Counted from the stretch's first letter, positions 10,164 to 19,295 are shown. The stretch: DNA of 64,000 nt from Candidatus Omnitrophota bacterium (GCA_022072175.1 JAJVIE010000003.1:1024001-1088000), one strand, 5' to 3'. The notes: generated by a model not told the origin, from the letters alone. Made by a program: numbers and translations.

Positions 10164-11027
10164 TCACCCGGCCTTGAAGGCCCCGGGCAAACAGCGGATC
10201 AGATCCCCTGCGGTGATACCCAAGAGACCTTTCTGACGGACGGCCAGGTCCCCGGCTCGTCCGTGCAGGCGCGCGCCCCAGACGGCCGCCTCGTAGAGGC
10301 CGAGCCCCTGGGCGGCCAGGCCCGCGATCAGTCCGGTGAGCACGTCACCGGAGCCGCCTTTGGCCATACCGGCATTGCCGGTGGTGTTCACGTACACCCG
10401 CGCACCGTCGGTGACGACCGTGCGATGGCCTTTCAATACCAAGACGAGATGATAAAGCTTCGCCAGCCGTTTGGCAAGCGCAACCCTCCCGGCATCCCCT
10501 TCCGGGACGCGCACACCGAACAGCCGCTCGCACTCGCGGCGGTGCGGGGTCACGCACAACGGAGCCTGGCGCGCGGCCAGTTGACGCGCGGAGCCGGCGT
10601 AGACATTGAGCCCGTCGGCATCGAGCACCACAGGGACGCTCAGCCCTCTCAAGATCCGGCGGCACAACGCCGCGGTGCCGGCGGTTACGGACAATCCGGG
10701 ACCGATCGCCGCGACATTGACGCGGCGTCGCCGAGCGTACGACACCAGACGCCCGGAGGATCCGGCGGTGAGCGCGCCGGAGCGGCTTTCCGCCAGAGGC
10801 AGTTTGAGGGATTCCGGCAGGCGAGCGGTCAGCGCCGCTTCGAGCGAAGCCGGGATGGCCGTTGTGACGAGTCCGGCGCCGGCCCTCAGGGCGGCCTCTG
10901 AGGCCAGGAGCGCCGCTCCGCCCATCCCGCGACTGCCAGCCACGATCAGGACATGGCCGTAACGGCTCTTATCGGAGCGGGGGTCGCGGTGCGCCAGACG
11001 CAGACGCCCGGGACGATAGAGACTCAT
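10164..11027 (-). CDS. nnrD: ADP-dependent NAD(P)H-hydrate dehydratase
   Basis: NnrD repairs hydrated NAD(P)H using ADP. The 287-residue protein is the stand-alone dehydratase; the epimerase (NnrE) domain often fused N-terminally is absent. Ribokinase-like motifs are present: SRGMGGAALLASEAALRAGAG, VLDADGLN, the TPHRRE segment and the active-site NTTGNAGMAKGGSGDVLTG near residue 215. It lies 2 bases downstream of acpS. Confidence 0.93.
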   Translation of the reverse strand: MSLYRPGRLRLAHRDPRSDKSRYGHVLIVAGSRGMGGAALLASEAALRAGAGLVTTAIPASLEAALTARLPESLKLPLAESRSGALTAGSSGRLVSYARRRRVNVAAIGPGLSVTAGTAALCRRILRGLSVPVVLDADGLNVYAGSARQLAARQAPLCVTPHRRECERLFGVRVPEGDAGRVALAKRLAKLYHLVLVLKGHRTVVTDGARVYVNTTGNAGMAKGGSGDVLTGLIAGLAAQGLGLYEAAVWGARLHGRAGDLAVRQKGLLGITAGDLIRCLPGAFKAG

Positions 11028-11029
11028 CC

Positions 11030-11446
11030 TCAGCGGCCGGTCCGGGTCTTGCGCTTGGAGCGGCCGTACACGAGCATCGCGCTGGCCACCGCATAACGAT
11101 GCGTGTGCGACAGCGAGATCACCGCGTCGCGGATGCCCTTGCGGCGCAACAGTGAGCGCGCGGGGCCGTACCAGACCACGTAGGGTTTTCCGGTCGGTTC
11201 ATTGCGCACCTCGACGTTGGTCCAGCCCACGAACTCATCGGTCTCCTCGCCGAGCGCTTTGAAGATCGCCTCCTTGGCCGCGAAGCGCGCCGCCAGGTGC
11301 TGTTCGGGATAGCGCTTGGACCGGGCGTAGGCCAGCTCGTAGGGGGTGTAGATCTTCTCGAGGAACCGCTTGCCCCACCGCCCCGAGACCTTCTTGAGAC
11401 GGCTGATCTCGACGATGTCGATACCGATGGCTCCGGGACGAGGCAC
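11030..11446 (-). CDS. acpS: Holo-[acyl-carrier-protein] synthase
   Basis: AcpS transfers 4'-phosphopantetheine from CoA to the acyl carrier protein. The 138-residue length fits. The first Mg ligand motif GIDIVEISR is at the N-terminus and the second, ARFAAKEAIFKALG, is central. The basic tail KRKTRTGR is slightly longer than usual. It is packed between pdxJ and nnrD, an old neighbourhood (pdxJ-acpS) also seen in E. coli. Confidence 0.95.
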   Translation of the reverse strand: MPRPGAIGIDIVEISRLKKVSGRWGKRFLEKIYTPYELAYARSKRYPEQHLAARFAAKEAIFKALGEETDEFVGWTNVEVRNEPTGKPYVVWYGPARSLLRRKGIRDAVISLSHTHRYAVASAMLVYGRSKRKTRTGR

Positions 11447-11449
11447 GGC

Positions 11450-12205
11450 TCAGGCCCTCGAAGCGCGGCGGATGAGCGCGCGCATGTCCGTGACGGCCGC
11501 TCGCAGACCGGTCTTGAGCGAACGGGCGACGATCGAATAGCCGATATTGAGCTCCCCCATCCCCGGGATGGCCGCGACCGGACCGACATTGACGTAGTCC
11601 AGACCGTGGCCCGCATGGACGGCCAGACCCAACCCCAGTCCCAAGCGCGTGGCGGAACGCAGGCGGGCCAGCTCCCTGCGGCGGCCTTGGGCCGTACGGG
11701 CATTGGCATAGTCACCGGTGTGCAGTTCGATCGCGTGGGCTCCCAGCCGCCGGGCCCAGCGGACCTGAAGGGGCGTCGGGTCGATGAACAGGCTGACCTC
11801 GATACGCCGGCGGCGGCAGTCGCTGATCAGACGGCGCAGGACAGCGGTCTTGCGGGTCAGATCAAGGCCGCCCTCGGTGGTGCGTTCCTGGCGGCGCTCG
11901 GGCACGAGCGTGACCTGATCGGGACGCAGTCTCAAAGCCGTACGCACGACCGATGGGGCGATGGACATCTCCATATTGATACGCCCGCGCACCCGGCGGC
12001 GGAGCGCGAAGAGGTCCTGGTCCTGGATATGCCTCCGGTCCTCGCGCAGGTGCATCACGATGGAGACAGCGCCCGCGGACAGGGCTGTCCGGGCGGCCTC
12101 CACGGGATCCGGATAGACGTCGCCGGGACGCGCCCTGCCCCCTTTGGGCAGGCGGGCCTGGCGGAGCGTGGCGATGTGGTCGACGTTGACGCCCAGCTCA
12201 GCCAT
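11450..12205 (-). CDS. pdxJ: Pyridoxine 5'-phosphate synthase
   Basis: PdxJ condenses 1-deoxyxylulose 5-phosphate with 3-amino-2-oxopropyl phosphate in the DXP-dependent vitamin B6 pathway. This is a 251-residue TIM barrel. The N-terminal active-site motif LGVNVDHIATLRQAR and HLREDRRHI are intact, and IELHTGDYA is present. Its start overlaps the YbbR gene by 8 bases. Having pdxJ implies the long, DXP-dependent B6 route. Confidence 0.96.
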   Translation of the reverse strand: MAELGVNVDHIATLRQARLPKGGRARPGDVYPDPVEAARTALSAGAVSIVMHLREDRRHIQDQDLFALRRRVRGRINMEMSIAPSVVRTALRLRPDQVTLVPERRQERTTEGGLDLTRKTAVLRRLISDCRRRRIEVSLFIDPTPLQVRWARRLGAHAIELHTGDYANARTAQGRRRELARLRSATRLGLGLGLAVHAGHGLDYVNVGPVAAIPGMGELNIGYSIVARSLKTGLRAAVTDMRALIRRASRA

Positions 12206-12629
12206 CGGTGAGCGGGTCGACCTTCTCGATCGGGATGACGACCTCGATCGGGTAGGGCTCTCCGGACAGATGCATGCCCGCCACGCGGTCGAGCGGTACC
12301 GTGCGACGCACGGTCTGCGTGGCCTCGCTGACGTCCAGGAGCGCCGTCTCGACGGTGGATGCGGCTTCGAGCATCGCCTCAGGACCGATCACGATGATCT
12401 CGGTCGGACGGGTGGAGATCTCCTTGTCGAGGATGCGGTAGCCCTTGGGCGTCGAGGAGACCAGGCGAAGTTTGACGGGAAGCTTCTTGGCGACGGGTTT
12501 GATGAGCTTGTACGAGGGGTCGGTGGCCTCCGTGGTACGCACCACCTCATTGTGCGCGAAGAAGTACGTGATCACCGCCACGACCAGGGACAGGAGCGCG
12601 ATGGTCAGCTTGGTGCGTCCTTTGCGCAT
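12198..12629 (-). CDS. YbbR-domain protein, CdaR-like regulator of diadenylate cyclase
   Basis: The 143-residue protein has one N-terminal membrane anchor (about residues 8-24) and one extracytoplasmic YbbR domain. CdaR proteins of Firmicutes usually have several YbbR domains and modulate the CdaA cyclase. This short form directly follows cdaA, sharing one base of the stop/start junction, so the regulatory link is inferred from context and domain type. Confidence 0.82.
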   Translation of the reverse strand: MRKGRTKLTIALLSLVVAVITYFFAHNEVVRTTEATDPSYKLIKPVAKKLPVKLRLVSSTPKGYRILDKEISTRPTEIIVIGPEAMLEAASTVETALLDVSEATQTVRRTVPLDRVAGMHLSGEPYPIEVVIPIEKVDPLTDG

Positions 12630-13432
12630 CAGGAGGACCTCCGGCCGAAGAGGATCCGGCGACGTTTGCGCTCCTCGGGGAGCGGCTGAAAGACCTCGGT
12701 CAGGGCCTGCAGGAGTTCGTCCTCGCTCACCGGAGTGCGCACCTTGCCGTTGGAGAAGATCGTGATCGACCCGGTCTCCTCGGACACCGCGATCACGAGC
12801 GCGTCAGCCTCCTCCGAGAGCCCCAGCGCGGCGCGGTGACGGGTACCCATGGACTTGGGGAGCTTGGTGGTGTTCTGGGACAGCGGGAACAGGCAGCCGA
12901 CGGCGATGATGCGGTTGCCCTGCAGGATGGCGCCGCCATCATGGAAAGGCGCCTGCGGCAGGAAGATCGCCGTCAACAGCTCGCTCGAGACGGCCGCGTC
13001 GAGGTGGATGCCGCCTTCCGCGAAGGGCTTGAGGCTCACCTCGCGCTCGATGGCGATCAACGCGCCGATCTTGCGCTCCGCCAGGCCCACGGCCGCGCGG
13101 GTGATGTCGTGGATGATCTTCTCCTCCTTGACGAAGAGCTTGAAGACCGGATTCTGTCCGATGCGAGTGAGGCCCCGCCGCAGTTCCGGCTGGAAAAGAA
13201 TGAGGAACCCGAGCACCGAGATCTCGAACAATCGCGAGAGGATCCAGCGGATCGTGTCGAGCTGGAGCGTCTGCGCGATGAGGAAGAAGACCGCCAGGAA
13301 AATGATGCCCTTGACCGCCTGCATCATCCCGCTGTCCTTGATGTACAGGAAGAGCAGATAGAAAGCCGCCCAAAAAACGCCGATCTCAACGGCCGGACGC
13401 CAGTATTCGGCGATCAACTGCGCGGGGCTCAT
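12629..13432 (-). CDS. cdaA: Diadenylate cyclase CdaA (c-di-AMP synthase)
   Basis: CdaA makes cyclic di-AMP from two ATP and sits in the inner membrane. Three hydrophobic segments occupy about residues 10-75. The DisA_N catalytic domain follows, with the diagnostic DGGAI motif (HDGGAILQGNRIIAVG) and GTRHRAALG, both intact. The protein has 267 residues. It overlaps folP by 4 bases and is coupled to the YbbR gene. The usual third partner, glmM, is not next to it. Confidence 0.96.
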   Translation of the reverse strand: MSPAQLIAEYWRPAVEIGVFWAAFYLLFLYIKDSGMMQAVKGIIFLAVFFLIAQTLQLDTIRWILSRLFEISVLGFLILFQPELRRGLTRIGQNPVFKLFVKEEKIIHDITRAAVGLAERKIGALIAIEREVSLKPFAEGGIHLDAAVSSELLTAIFLPQAPFHDGGAILQGNRIIAVGCLFPLSQNTTKLPKSMGTRHRAALGLSEEADALVIAVSEETGSITIFSNGKVRTPVSEDELLQALTEVFQPLPEERKRRRILFGRRSS

Positions 13433-14241
13433 GGACGCCTCTCCCCGGCCGCCTCGACCAGCGCCAACGCCTGGCGGTGGGCCAGCACGTCATGGACCCG
13501 CACGATCCGGGCGCCTTTGATCGCCGCGACGACGGCGGCCCCGATCGACCCGTGCAGACGCCTGTCGACCGGCTCGCCCAACAGGTGACCGATGAAGGAT
13601 TTGCGGGAAACGCCGACCAGGAGCGGGTGACCGAGGGTCGCGAACTCCTCGAGGCGGGACAGGAGCTCGAGGTTCTGCGAAGCGTCCTTGCCGAACCCGA
13701 ACCCGGGATCCAGTACGATGCGGCCCGTACCGATACCCGCTTCCAGCGCGCGATGCGCGGCTCCGCGCAGATGGTCTCGCACCTCGCGCACGACGTCGGT
13801 GTACCGGGTATCGAGTTGCATGGTCTTGGGCCGCCCCCTCATGTGCATGAGCACCACCGCCGCTCCCATGCGGGCGACCAGGCGCGCGATGCGCCGGTCC
13901 GATCCGAGGGCCGTGATGTCGTTGAGGATCTCCACGCCGTGGTCGAACGCCGCGGAGGCCACGTCGTACTTGGTCGTATCGATCGACAGCGGAACGCCGA
14001 TGCGCCCCTTCAGGCGCTTGAGGACCGGCAGGACCCTGCGCAGTTCCTCGCGCGCGCTCACGGGCCTGGCGCCGGGCCGCGTCGACTCACCCCCGACGTC
14101 CAACAGGTCCGCTCCCTCGCTCTCGAGCCGGAGGGCCCTGCGCTCGGCTTCGGCCGGATCGAGGTATCGTCCGCCGTCACTGAAAGAATCGGGCGTGATG
14201 TTGAGCACGCCCATCACGCGCGCGCGGCCCTCGAGGGCCAT
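13429..14241 (-). CDS. folP: Dihydropteroate synthase
   Basis: FolP joins p-aminobenzoate to the pterin pyrophosphate in folate synthesis and is the sulfonamide target. Motifs are complete: NITPDSFSDGG, GGESTRPGA, SIDTTKYDVA, DPGFGFGKD and SRKSFIG. I start at ATG 14241 (MALEGRARV), which gives 270 residues and avoids the overlap with ftsH that a longer start would need. The ftsH-folP neighbourhood is common in bacteria. Confidence 0.95.
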   Translation of the reverse strand: MALEGRARVMGVLNITPDSFSDGGRYLDPAEAERRALRLESEGADLLDVGGESTRPGARPVSAREELRRVLPVLKRLKGRIGVPLSIDTTKYDVASAAFDHGVEILNDITALGSDRRIARLVARMGAAVVLMHMRGRPKTMQLDTRYTDVVREVRDHLRGAAHRALEAGIGTGRIVLDPGFGFGKDASQNLELLSRLEEFATLGHPLLVGVSRKSFIGHLLGEPVDRRLHGSIGAAVVAAIKGARIVRVHDVLAHRQALALVEAAGERRP

Positions 14242-14263
14242 CACGCGCGAGCGGAGCTTCAGC

Positions 14264-16144
14264 TCAAACGGCCGCCGGCTGGATCCCGACGATCCTGCGG
14301 ACCTCATCGGCGTCGAGGACCTCTTTTTCGAGGAGAGCTTTGGTGAGCGTCTCCAGACGTTCGCGGTTGGCCGTCAGCTCTTCCTTGGCCCGACGGTAGG
14401 CGTCGTCGATGATGCGCTTGACCTCCGCGTCGATACTGCGCGCGGTCTCTTCGCTGTAGTTGCGCTCCTCGCCGAGGTCGCGGCCCAGGAAGATCTGGCT
14501 CTCGCGGCGGCCGAGGGTGAGATTACCCATCTTCTCGCTCATACCGAACTCACACACCATCCGGCGCGCGATGCTTGTGGCAACTTCGATGTCGTTGTGC
14601 GCGCCGGTCGTGATCTCTCCGAAGATGATCTCTTCGGCCGCTCGGCCGCCCATGAGCACGGCCAGACGGCCCAGGAGCTCGGCCTTGGAGGTCAGATAAC
14701 GGTCCTCCATCGGCACTTGCATCGTATAGCCCAGCGCGGCGGTCCCGCGCGGGATGATGGAGACCTTGTGCAGAGGGTCCGTGCCCGGCACCAGGAGCGC
14801 CAGGAGCGTGTGCCCCGACTCGTGGTAGGCGACGATCTTCTTCTCCTTGTCGGAGATCACGCGGCTCTTGCGCTCGGGTCCGGCCATCACGCGCTCGATG
14901 GACGCCTGGAGCTCGACCATGCCGACACCGTCCTTGTTGTTGCGCGCGGCCAGGAGAGCGGCCTCGTTGGCGAGGTTGGCCAGATCGGCACCCGAGAAGC
15001 CCGGCGTCTGACGCGCGATCGAAGCGCAGTCGACGTTGTCGAGCAGTTTGATGTTGCGCATGTGGACTCGCAGGATCTCCTCGCGTCCCTTGAGATCGGG
15101 ACGGTCGATGACGATCTGGCGGTCGAACCTTCCCGGGCGCAGGAGCGCCGGGTCGAGCACGTCAGGCCGGTTGGTGGCCGCCACGAGAATGACGGCCTCG
15201 TTGGTGTTGAACCCGTCCATCTCGACGAGGAGAGCGTTGAGGGTCTGCTCGCGTTCATCATGGCCGCCGCCGATACCGGCGAAGCGCTGGCGTCCGACCG
15301 CGTCGATCTCGTCGATGAAGATGATGCAGCCCTTCCCGCTGGAGCGCACGCTCTTCTTGGCCTGATCGAACAGATCACGCACGCGCGAAGCGCCGACGCC
15401 GACGAACATCTCGACGAAATCCGATCCGGAGATACTGAAGAACGGCACCTCGGCCTCACCGCTGACGGCCTTGGCCAGGAGGGTCTTACCCGTGCCCGGA
15501 GGTCCCATGAGCAGTACGCCACGCGGGATCTTCCCGCCCAGGCGCTGGAATTTCTTGGGGTCCTTGAGGAACTCGATGATCTCCTTCAGCTCCTCCTTCG
15601 CCTCGTCCACTCCGGCCACATCCTTGAACGTGATCTTCAGGTTGGTGGCCAGGCGTGCCTTGGACTTGCCGAAAGCCATCAGGCGTCCGCCGCCGGCAGC
15701 CCCGCTGCCGCGATACAGGAGGAACCAGAACAGGCCGACGAACAACAGAGGTCCGATGACCGCGTACAACAACTGCGTCCAGAACGTCCTCTCGGGGCGG
15801 ATCTCGTAGTTGGGCAGATTGCTGCGGAGGTCCCTCTCGAGGTCGGGGTCGCTCTGCGGCAGAGTGACGCGGTACTTCTCGCCGGATTGGAACTCACCGG
15901 TCAGCTCGTTGGCCACACGCACGCCGGACTTGAGCACGGCCGTCTGGTGATTGGACAGGAGCAGTCCATAGAATTCACTGTAGGACAGGACCTTGCTCGG
16001 CTTTTCGAGCGGCATCGAACCCAGGCGCGCGAAATAGAACACGCTCAGGAAAAGGAAGATCCACAGGAAGATCGATCCCGGGAACCACTCGCGGGAGGGT
16101 TTCTTGGGATCGCGGTTACGGCTGTTGTTGTCGCTCTGCGCCAC
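14264..16144 (-). CDS. ftsH: ATP-dependent zinc metalloprotease FtsH
   Basis: FtsH is a membrane AAA+ protease that degrades misfolded membrane proteins and regulators. Two transmembrane segments flank a short periplasmic domain. AAA motifs are Walker [15 protein letters not shown], Walker [12 protein letters not shown] and arginine finger [10 protein letters not shown]; the zinc site is HESGH. I choose GTG 16144 ([10 protein letters not shown]), giving 626 residues, because a GAGG site lies 9 bases upstream and a TATAAT box (16191-16196) overlaps the alternative ATG at 16192. The first gene of the operon running to nnrD. Confidence 0.97.
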   Translation of the reverse strand: MAQSDNNSRNRDPKKPSREWFPGSIFLWIFLFLSVFYFARLGSMPLEKPSKVLSYSEFYGLLLSNHQTAVLKSGVRVANELTGEFQSGEKYRVTLPQSDPDLERDLRSNLPNYEIRPERTFWTQLLYAVIGPLLFVGLFWFLLYRGSGAAGGGRLMAFGKSKARLATNLKITFKDVAGVDEAKEELKEIIEFLKDPKKFQRLGGKIPRGVLLMGPPGTGKTLLAKAVSGEAEVPFFSISGSDFVEMFVGVGASRVRDLFDQAKKSVRSSGKGCIIFIDEIDAVGRQRFAGIGGGHDEREQTLNALLVEMDGFNTNEAVILVAATNRPDVLDPALLRPGRFDRQIVIDRPDLKGREEILRVHMRNIKLLDNVDCASIARQTPGFSGADLANLANEAALLAARNNKDGVGMVELQASIERVMAGPERKSRVISDKEKKIVAYHESGHTLLALLVPGTDPLHKVSIIPRGTAALGYTMQVPMEDRYLTSKAELLGRLAVLMGGRAAEEIIFGEITTGAHNDIEVATSIARRMVCEFGMSEKMGNLTLGRRESQIFLGRDLGEERNYSEETARSIDAEVKRIIDDAYRRAKEELTANRERLETLTKALLEKEVLDADEVRRIVGIQPAAV

Positions 16145-16190
16145 GTCGTCTGACCTCGGGTTGCACGTAAAACTCTCCAAAACGGCCCTC

Positions 16191-16196
16191 ATTATA
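16191..16196 (-). promoter_or_regulatory. Putative -10 box for the ftsH operon
   Basis: A perfect TATAAT on the minus strand lies 47 bases before the chosen GTG start. The -35 position (TTCCAA at 17 bases) is weak, so confidence is moderate. It lies in the divergent region shared with the inositol-phosphate synthase promoter. Confidence 0.5.
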
Positions 16197-16256
16197 ACAG
16201 ATGGCCGGAAGCTTTGGAAAACGATTTCCCCCTTCGAAAACCGCGATTTTAGCAAC

Positions 16257-16285
16257 TTGACAAGGATGGGGGGGCTTTCTATACT
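16257..16285 (+). promoter_or_regulatory. Sigma-70 promoter for the inositol-phosphate synthase gene
   Basis: TTGACA (16257-16262) and TATACT (16280-16285) are separated by 17 bases on the plus strand. The predicted start point near 16292 gives a leader of about 75 bases before ATG 16369. Confidence 0.85.
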
Positions 16286-16368
16286 GACTAGTCTATGGAC
16301 GCGGCTTTGTTCTGCCTTGTCCTCACCGTTTTGCGACATCCGACCAAGACAAGGGGTTCCTTCACCGT

Positions 16369-17472
16369 ATGAAAAAGGTCAAGCTAGCCATCGTCGGTAT
16401 CGGCAACTGCGCCAGTTCGCTGATCCAAGGCATCGAGCACTACCGCAAGCACAACACCGAAACGCGCAAAGAGGCCCTCGGCCTCATGAACTACGAGATC
16501 GGCGGCTACCGTCCTCAGGATATCGAGGTGGTCTGCGCGTTCGACATCGATAAGCGCAAGGTCGGTCTGCCGGTCAAAAAAGCCATTTTCCAGGCCCCCA
16601 ACTGCACCACCCTCATCACCAACCACCTCTCCGAACCCAACACCATCGTGCAGATGGGCAGGGTCTTCGACGGTGTGGCCGAGCATATGAGGGAGTATCC
16701 GGACGACCGCACGTTCATCGTCAGTGACAAGGAGCCCGTGGACGTGGTCAAGACGCTCAAGAAGAGCGGCGCGGAGATCCTGATCAGCTATCTACCCGTA
16801 GGATCCCAGAAGGCCACCGAATACTACGCCGAGTGCTGCATCGAAGCGGGCGTCTCGTTCATCAACTGCATGCCTGTCTTCATCGCCTCCGACCCCCGCT
16901 GGGCCAAGCGCTTCACCGACGCCGGCATCCCCATCGTCGGCGACGACATCAAGTCCCAGGTCGGAGCCACCATCGTCCACCGCACCCTCGCCAAGCTGTT
17001 CGAGGATCGCGGCGTACGTATCGACCGGACCTACCAGCTGAATACCGGCGGTAACACGGACTTTCTCAACATGCTCAACCGTACCCGTCTCAAATACAAG
17101 AAGATCTCCAAGACCGAGTCGGTGCAGTCCCAGCTCATGGAGCGCCTCGAGTCCGAGAACATCCACATCGGACCGAGCGACTACGTGCCCTGGCAGAACG
17201 ACAACAAGGTCGCTTTCATCCGTATCGAAGGCCGCGGCTTCGCCAACATCCCGATGAACATGGAAGTCCGCCTGTCCGTCGAAGACTCCCCCAACAGCGC
17301 CGGTGTGGCCGTGGACGCCATCCGCTGCCTCAAGCTCGCGCGCGAGCGCAAGCTCAAGGGACCGCTCTTCTCCGTCTCGGCGTACCTGATGAAGCATCCC
17401 CCGCGCCAGTACACGGACTCGGTGGCCAAGAAGATGGTCGAGGACTTCATCGCCAAGAAGCGCCGCGACTAG
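16369..17472 (+). CDS. myo-Inositol-1-phosphate synthase family protein
   Basis: This NAD-dependent enzyme converts glucose 6-phosphate to myo-inositol phosphate. The 367-residue length fits the short prokaryotic/archaeal form. The N-terminal Rossmann motif VGIGNCASSLIQG and the C-terminal region with LNTGGNTDFLNML and SDYVPWQNDNKVAFIRIEG are typical. It is a single-gene unit with its own promoter and terminator, on the opposite strand to its neighbours. Combined with the CDP-alcohol phosphotransferase at 7070-7747 it suggests inositol lipids; a soluble role such as an osmolyte or thiol precursor is also possible. Confidence 0.94.
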   Translation: MKKVKLAIVGIGNCASSLIQGIEHYRKHNTETRKEALGLMNYEIGGYRPQDIEVVCAFDIDKRKVGLPVKKAIFQAPNCTTLITNHLSEPNTIVQMGRVFDGVAEHMREYPDDRTFIVSDKEPVDVVKTLKKSGAEILISYLPVGSQKATEYYAECCIEAGVSFINCMPVFIASDPRWAKRFTDAGIPIVGDDIKSQVGATIVHRTLAKLFEDRGVRIDRTYQLNTGGNTDFLNMLNRTRLKYKKISKTESVQSQLMERLESENIHIGPSDYVPWQNDNKVAFIRIEGRGFANIPMNMEVRLSVEDSPNSAGVAVDAIRCLKLARERKLKGPLFSVSAYLMKHPPRQYTDSVAKKMVEDFIAKKRRD

Positions 17473-17499
17473 CTCTCTTCCCTTCCATAGCAAGACACA

Positions 17500-17525
17500 A
17501 CCCCCTCTACCCGAGGGGGTTTTTG
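17500..17525 (+). terminator. Rho-independent terminator after the inositol-phosphate synthase gene
   Basis: A CCCCCTC/GAGGGGG stem with a TACCC loop is followed by TTTTTGTTTG, 28 bases after the stop codon. Confidence 0.92.
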
Positions 17526-17529
17526 TTTG

Positions 17530-17715
17530 CCCTCTCCCCTGACCTGCACCGGGGGTCTTCCCCGATCTTCTGTAGCCCCCTCACGGGTCCTGTCGCGGAA
17601 CAGCCCCAAGAGTACTCGGCTTTCGCCTTGCGTGCTCTTGGGGCGCCCCGTTCCGCGCCACCCGTTCGGGGGTAGCGGAGGATACGGAAGTCTCCTAGTG
17701 CAGGTCTGGGGCTAG
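17530..17715. repeat. Large imperfect inverted repeat (about 180 bp)
   Basis: The outer arms CTGACCTGCAC / GTGCAGGTCTGG and inner GCGGAAC.../GTTCCGC pair around a central hairpin, GCCCCAAGAG...CTCTTGGGGC, enclosing CTCGGCTTTCGCC. The central module occurs again, inverted, inside the tRNA-Arg repeat near 19702-19760. There is no gene between 17473 and 17780. Confidence 0.75.
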
Positions 17716-17729
17716 AGAAGGCGGGCAAT

Positions 17730-17763
17730 AAAAAACCCCTTGGGGCTTGTGGCCCCAAGGGGT
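17730..17763 (-). terminator. Rho-independent terminator after the porin-like gene
   Basis: On the minus strand ACCCCTTGGGGCC and its complement form a strong stem followed by TTTTTTATTG, starting about 18 bases after the stop at 17781. Confidence 0.92.
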
Positions 17764-17780
17764 GTAGGGCTGTGTCGGAC

Positions 17781-19112
17781 TTAGAACGACACCTTGATCG
17801 AGCCGACGAGGTCGGTAGCCGTCTCGTCGTTCGGGGAGGTGAACTGGTCACCAGGCACGAACCACGCCGCGAGCAGCCCGAAAGCCACATCCTCGGTGTA
17901 GTCGTAGGTGGCCTGGAGATCGATCTCGTAACCGATCTCGTCGTTCAGCTGACCCGCACCAACCGTGATGTCCTCATCGTTCCAGAACCAGCTGAACGAA
18001 GCTTCGAGGAGCAGATCCTCGAGGGGCTTCATCGCGCCCTTGACCTGGAACATGTTGTGGTTGGAGGTGGCCGTCTGGTCACCGGTCTGATCCGTGGTGT
18101 ACACGAACTCACGGAAGTCCTCGTACGCGGTCCAGAACTTGCCGCGGAAGAGGCTGTTCCAAGCGGAGTACCCCTCGGTGCTCGCCGCAGTGGTCGAGTC
18201 ACCGGAGAAGTGCACCCACTCGAGGGTCAGCTCGGGCTTCCAAGCCACATCGGTCCAGCGGTAGGTCCCGAAGATATCCAGGCCCCACGCGTCGCGATCG
18301 ACCTCATTGGCCGAAGCGCGGACGTAGTCGCCGAACTGGTAGGCGATCTCAGCGCCGAGGGTGATCTGCGAGATCGGGTCGAACTGCACCCGGCCGCCGA
18401 TCGTCTCGGTGTCGCTGGACACCTGGTTACCACCGACGGTGGTGGAACGATCCCACAGGCTGATCCAGTAGAGCTCGGCCACGGCGTTGTACTCCGCGAA
18501 CTTGTAGTTGATGTTCGCGATGTACAGGTCGAGGTCATCCTCGGTGTTCAGCGTAGCGGACTCCGAGATCTTGGAGTACACGAGGTCGATCGTCCAGGGG
18601 TTGAAATCGAGCGTCGCACGAAGCGCGTCGAAACCCGTGGTGACCGAATACTCGTTAGCTCCGAGCTCAGCCTGGTAGTCCCAACCCGAGTTGTTGTTGC
18701 CGATGATGAACCCACGGCCGAACCACAGGTCCTGACGACCCGCGGTGATCGTGAGAGGAGAATAGAAGATCTCCTTCATCTGCACATAACCCAGGTCCAA
18801 CACGACATCGAAGTTCTCGGTGTCGGTCGGGGTGTCCCAGTTACGCTCGTTGACGAGGTTGATCACGGTGGACACGTTGTCCGTCAGATCAGCCGCGATC
18901 TCAACCTGAACGTTGGACTGGAAGAACTCGGTGCCTTCAGAGTCACCGGCTCCCATTGCATCGCCACCGTCCTTGTTGAGGTCGTAGTTGTTCCGATGGA
19001 ACGCGTACCAATCGAGCGAACCACTGACCTTGACGTTCTGGGTCTCAGCGTACGCGGGGGCCGCGAGGACCAGCGCGAGCGCGAGAACCATGAGCGCTTT
19101 AAGCTTGTTCAT
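17781..19112 (-). CDS. Outer-membrane beta-barrel protein, alginate-export/porin-like
   Basis: The 443-residue protein has a signal peptide (MNKLKALMVLALALVLAAPAYA). A long run of alternating polar/hydrophobic strands, many Tyr/Trp residues and a C-terminal Phe (SIKVSF) are typical of outer-membrane barrels. The segment ITAGRQDLWFGRGFIIGNN resembles alginate-export-type porins. Net charge is strongly acidic. The substrate cannot be told from the sequence. A GGAG site precedes the ATG, and the gene has its own promoter and terminator, as expected for an abundant single-gene unit. Confidence 0.8.
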   Translation of the reverse strand: MNKLKALMVLALALVLAAPAYAETQNVKVSGSLDWYAFHRNNYDLNKDGGDAMGAGDSEGTEFFQSNVQVEIAADLTDNVSTVINLVNERNWDTPTDTENFDVVLDLGYVQMKEIFYSPLTITAGRQDLWFGRGFIIGNNNSGWDYQAELGANEYSVTTGFDALRATLDFNPWTIDLVYSKISESATLNTEDDLDLYIANINYKFAEYNAVAELYWISLWDRSTTVGGNQVSSDTETIGGRVQFDPISQITLGAEIAYQFGDYVRASANEVDRDAWGLDIFGTYRWTDVAWKPELTLEWVHFSGDSTTAASTEGYSAWNSLFRGKFWTAYEDFREFVYTTDQTGDQTATSNHNMFQVKGAMKPLEDLLLEASFSWFWNDEDITVGAGQLNDEIGYEIDLQATYDYTEDVAFGLLAAWFVPGDQFTSPNDETATDLVGSIKVSF

Positions 19113-19265
19113 TTTAACTCCAGATAGTTATTGGCTTTGTTGGGTAGAACGTTTCAGATGCCGGCTTATCAGGTCCGGCCGATGACCTTGCGCCTTTAGG
19201 ATGTTCACCCCTTTCTGCGGCAGTGTAGGTCATCAAGTGTTGTAGTGTGAGTACAACGCTCGGTT

Positions 19266-19295
19266 AGAGTACCAGAAGGATCGGATAGGTGTCAA
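19266..19295 (-). promoter_or_regulatory. Sigma-70 promoter for the porin-like gene
   Basis: TTGACA (19290-19295) and TACTCT (19266-19271) are 18 bases apart on the minus strand. The leader would be about 145 bases and contains a small GTTGTACTC/AGTACAAC-type hairpin near 19240-19260, a possible regulatory or stabilising structure. Between 19296 and 19404 I see only AT-rich sequence with no gene. Confidence 0.7.

Noticed and set aside
7747-10200. Integrase-driven genomic island at tRNA-Gly or tRNA-Tyr
   Set aside because: The tRNA 3'-end duplications fit attachment sites, but I find no integrase, excisionase or phage gene in the interval.
13688-16153. Long plus-strand open frame antisense to ftsH and folP (821 codons)
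   Set aside because: It is the mirror of GC-biased codons in ftsH; the translation has no family pattern and the minus-strand genes are certain.
16192-16339. Longer N-terminus for FtsH (691 residues)
   Set aside because: The extension would run across the intergenic promoter region and contains no conserved sequence; GTG 16144 has a ribosome-binding site.
17530-17715. Known ncRNA (RNase P RNA, tmRNA, SRP RNA)
   Set aside because: None of the conserved sequence cores is present; the structure is explained as an inverted repeat.
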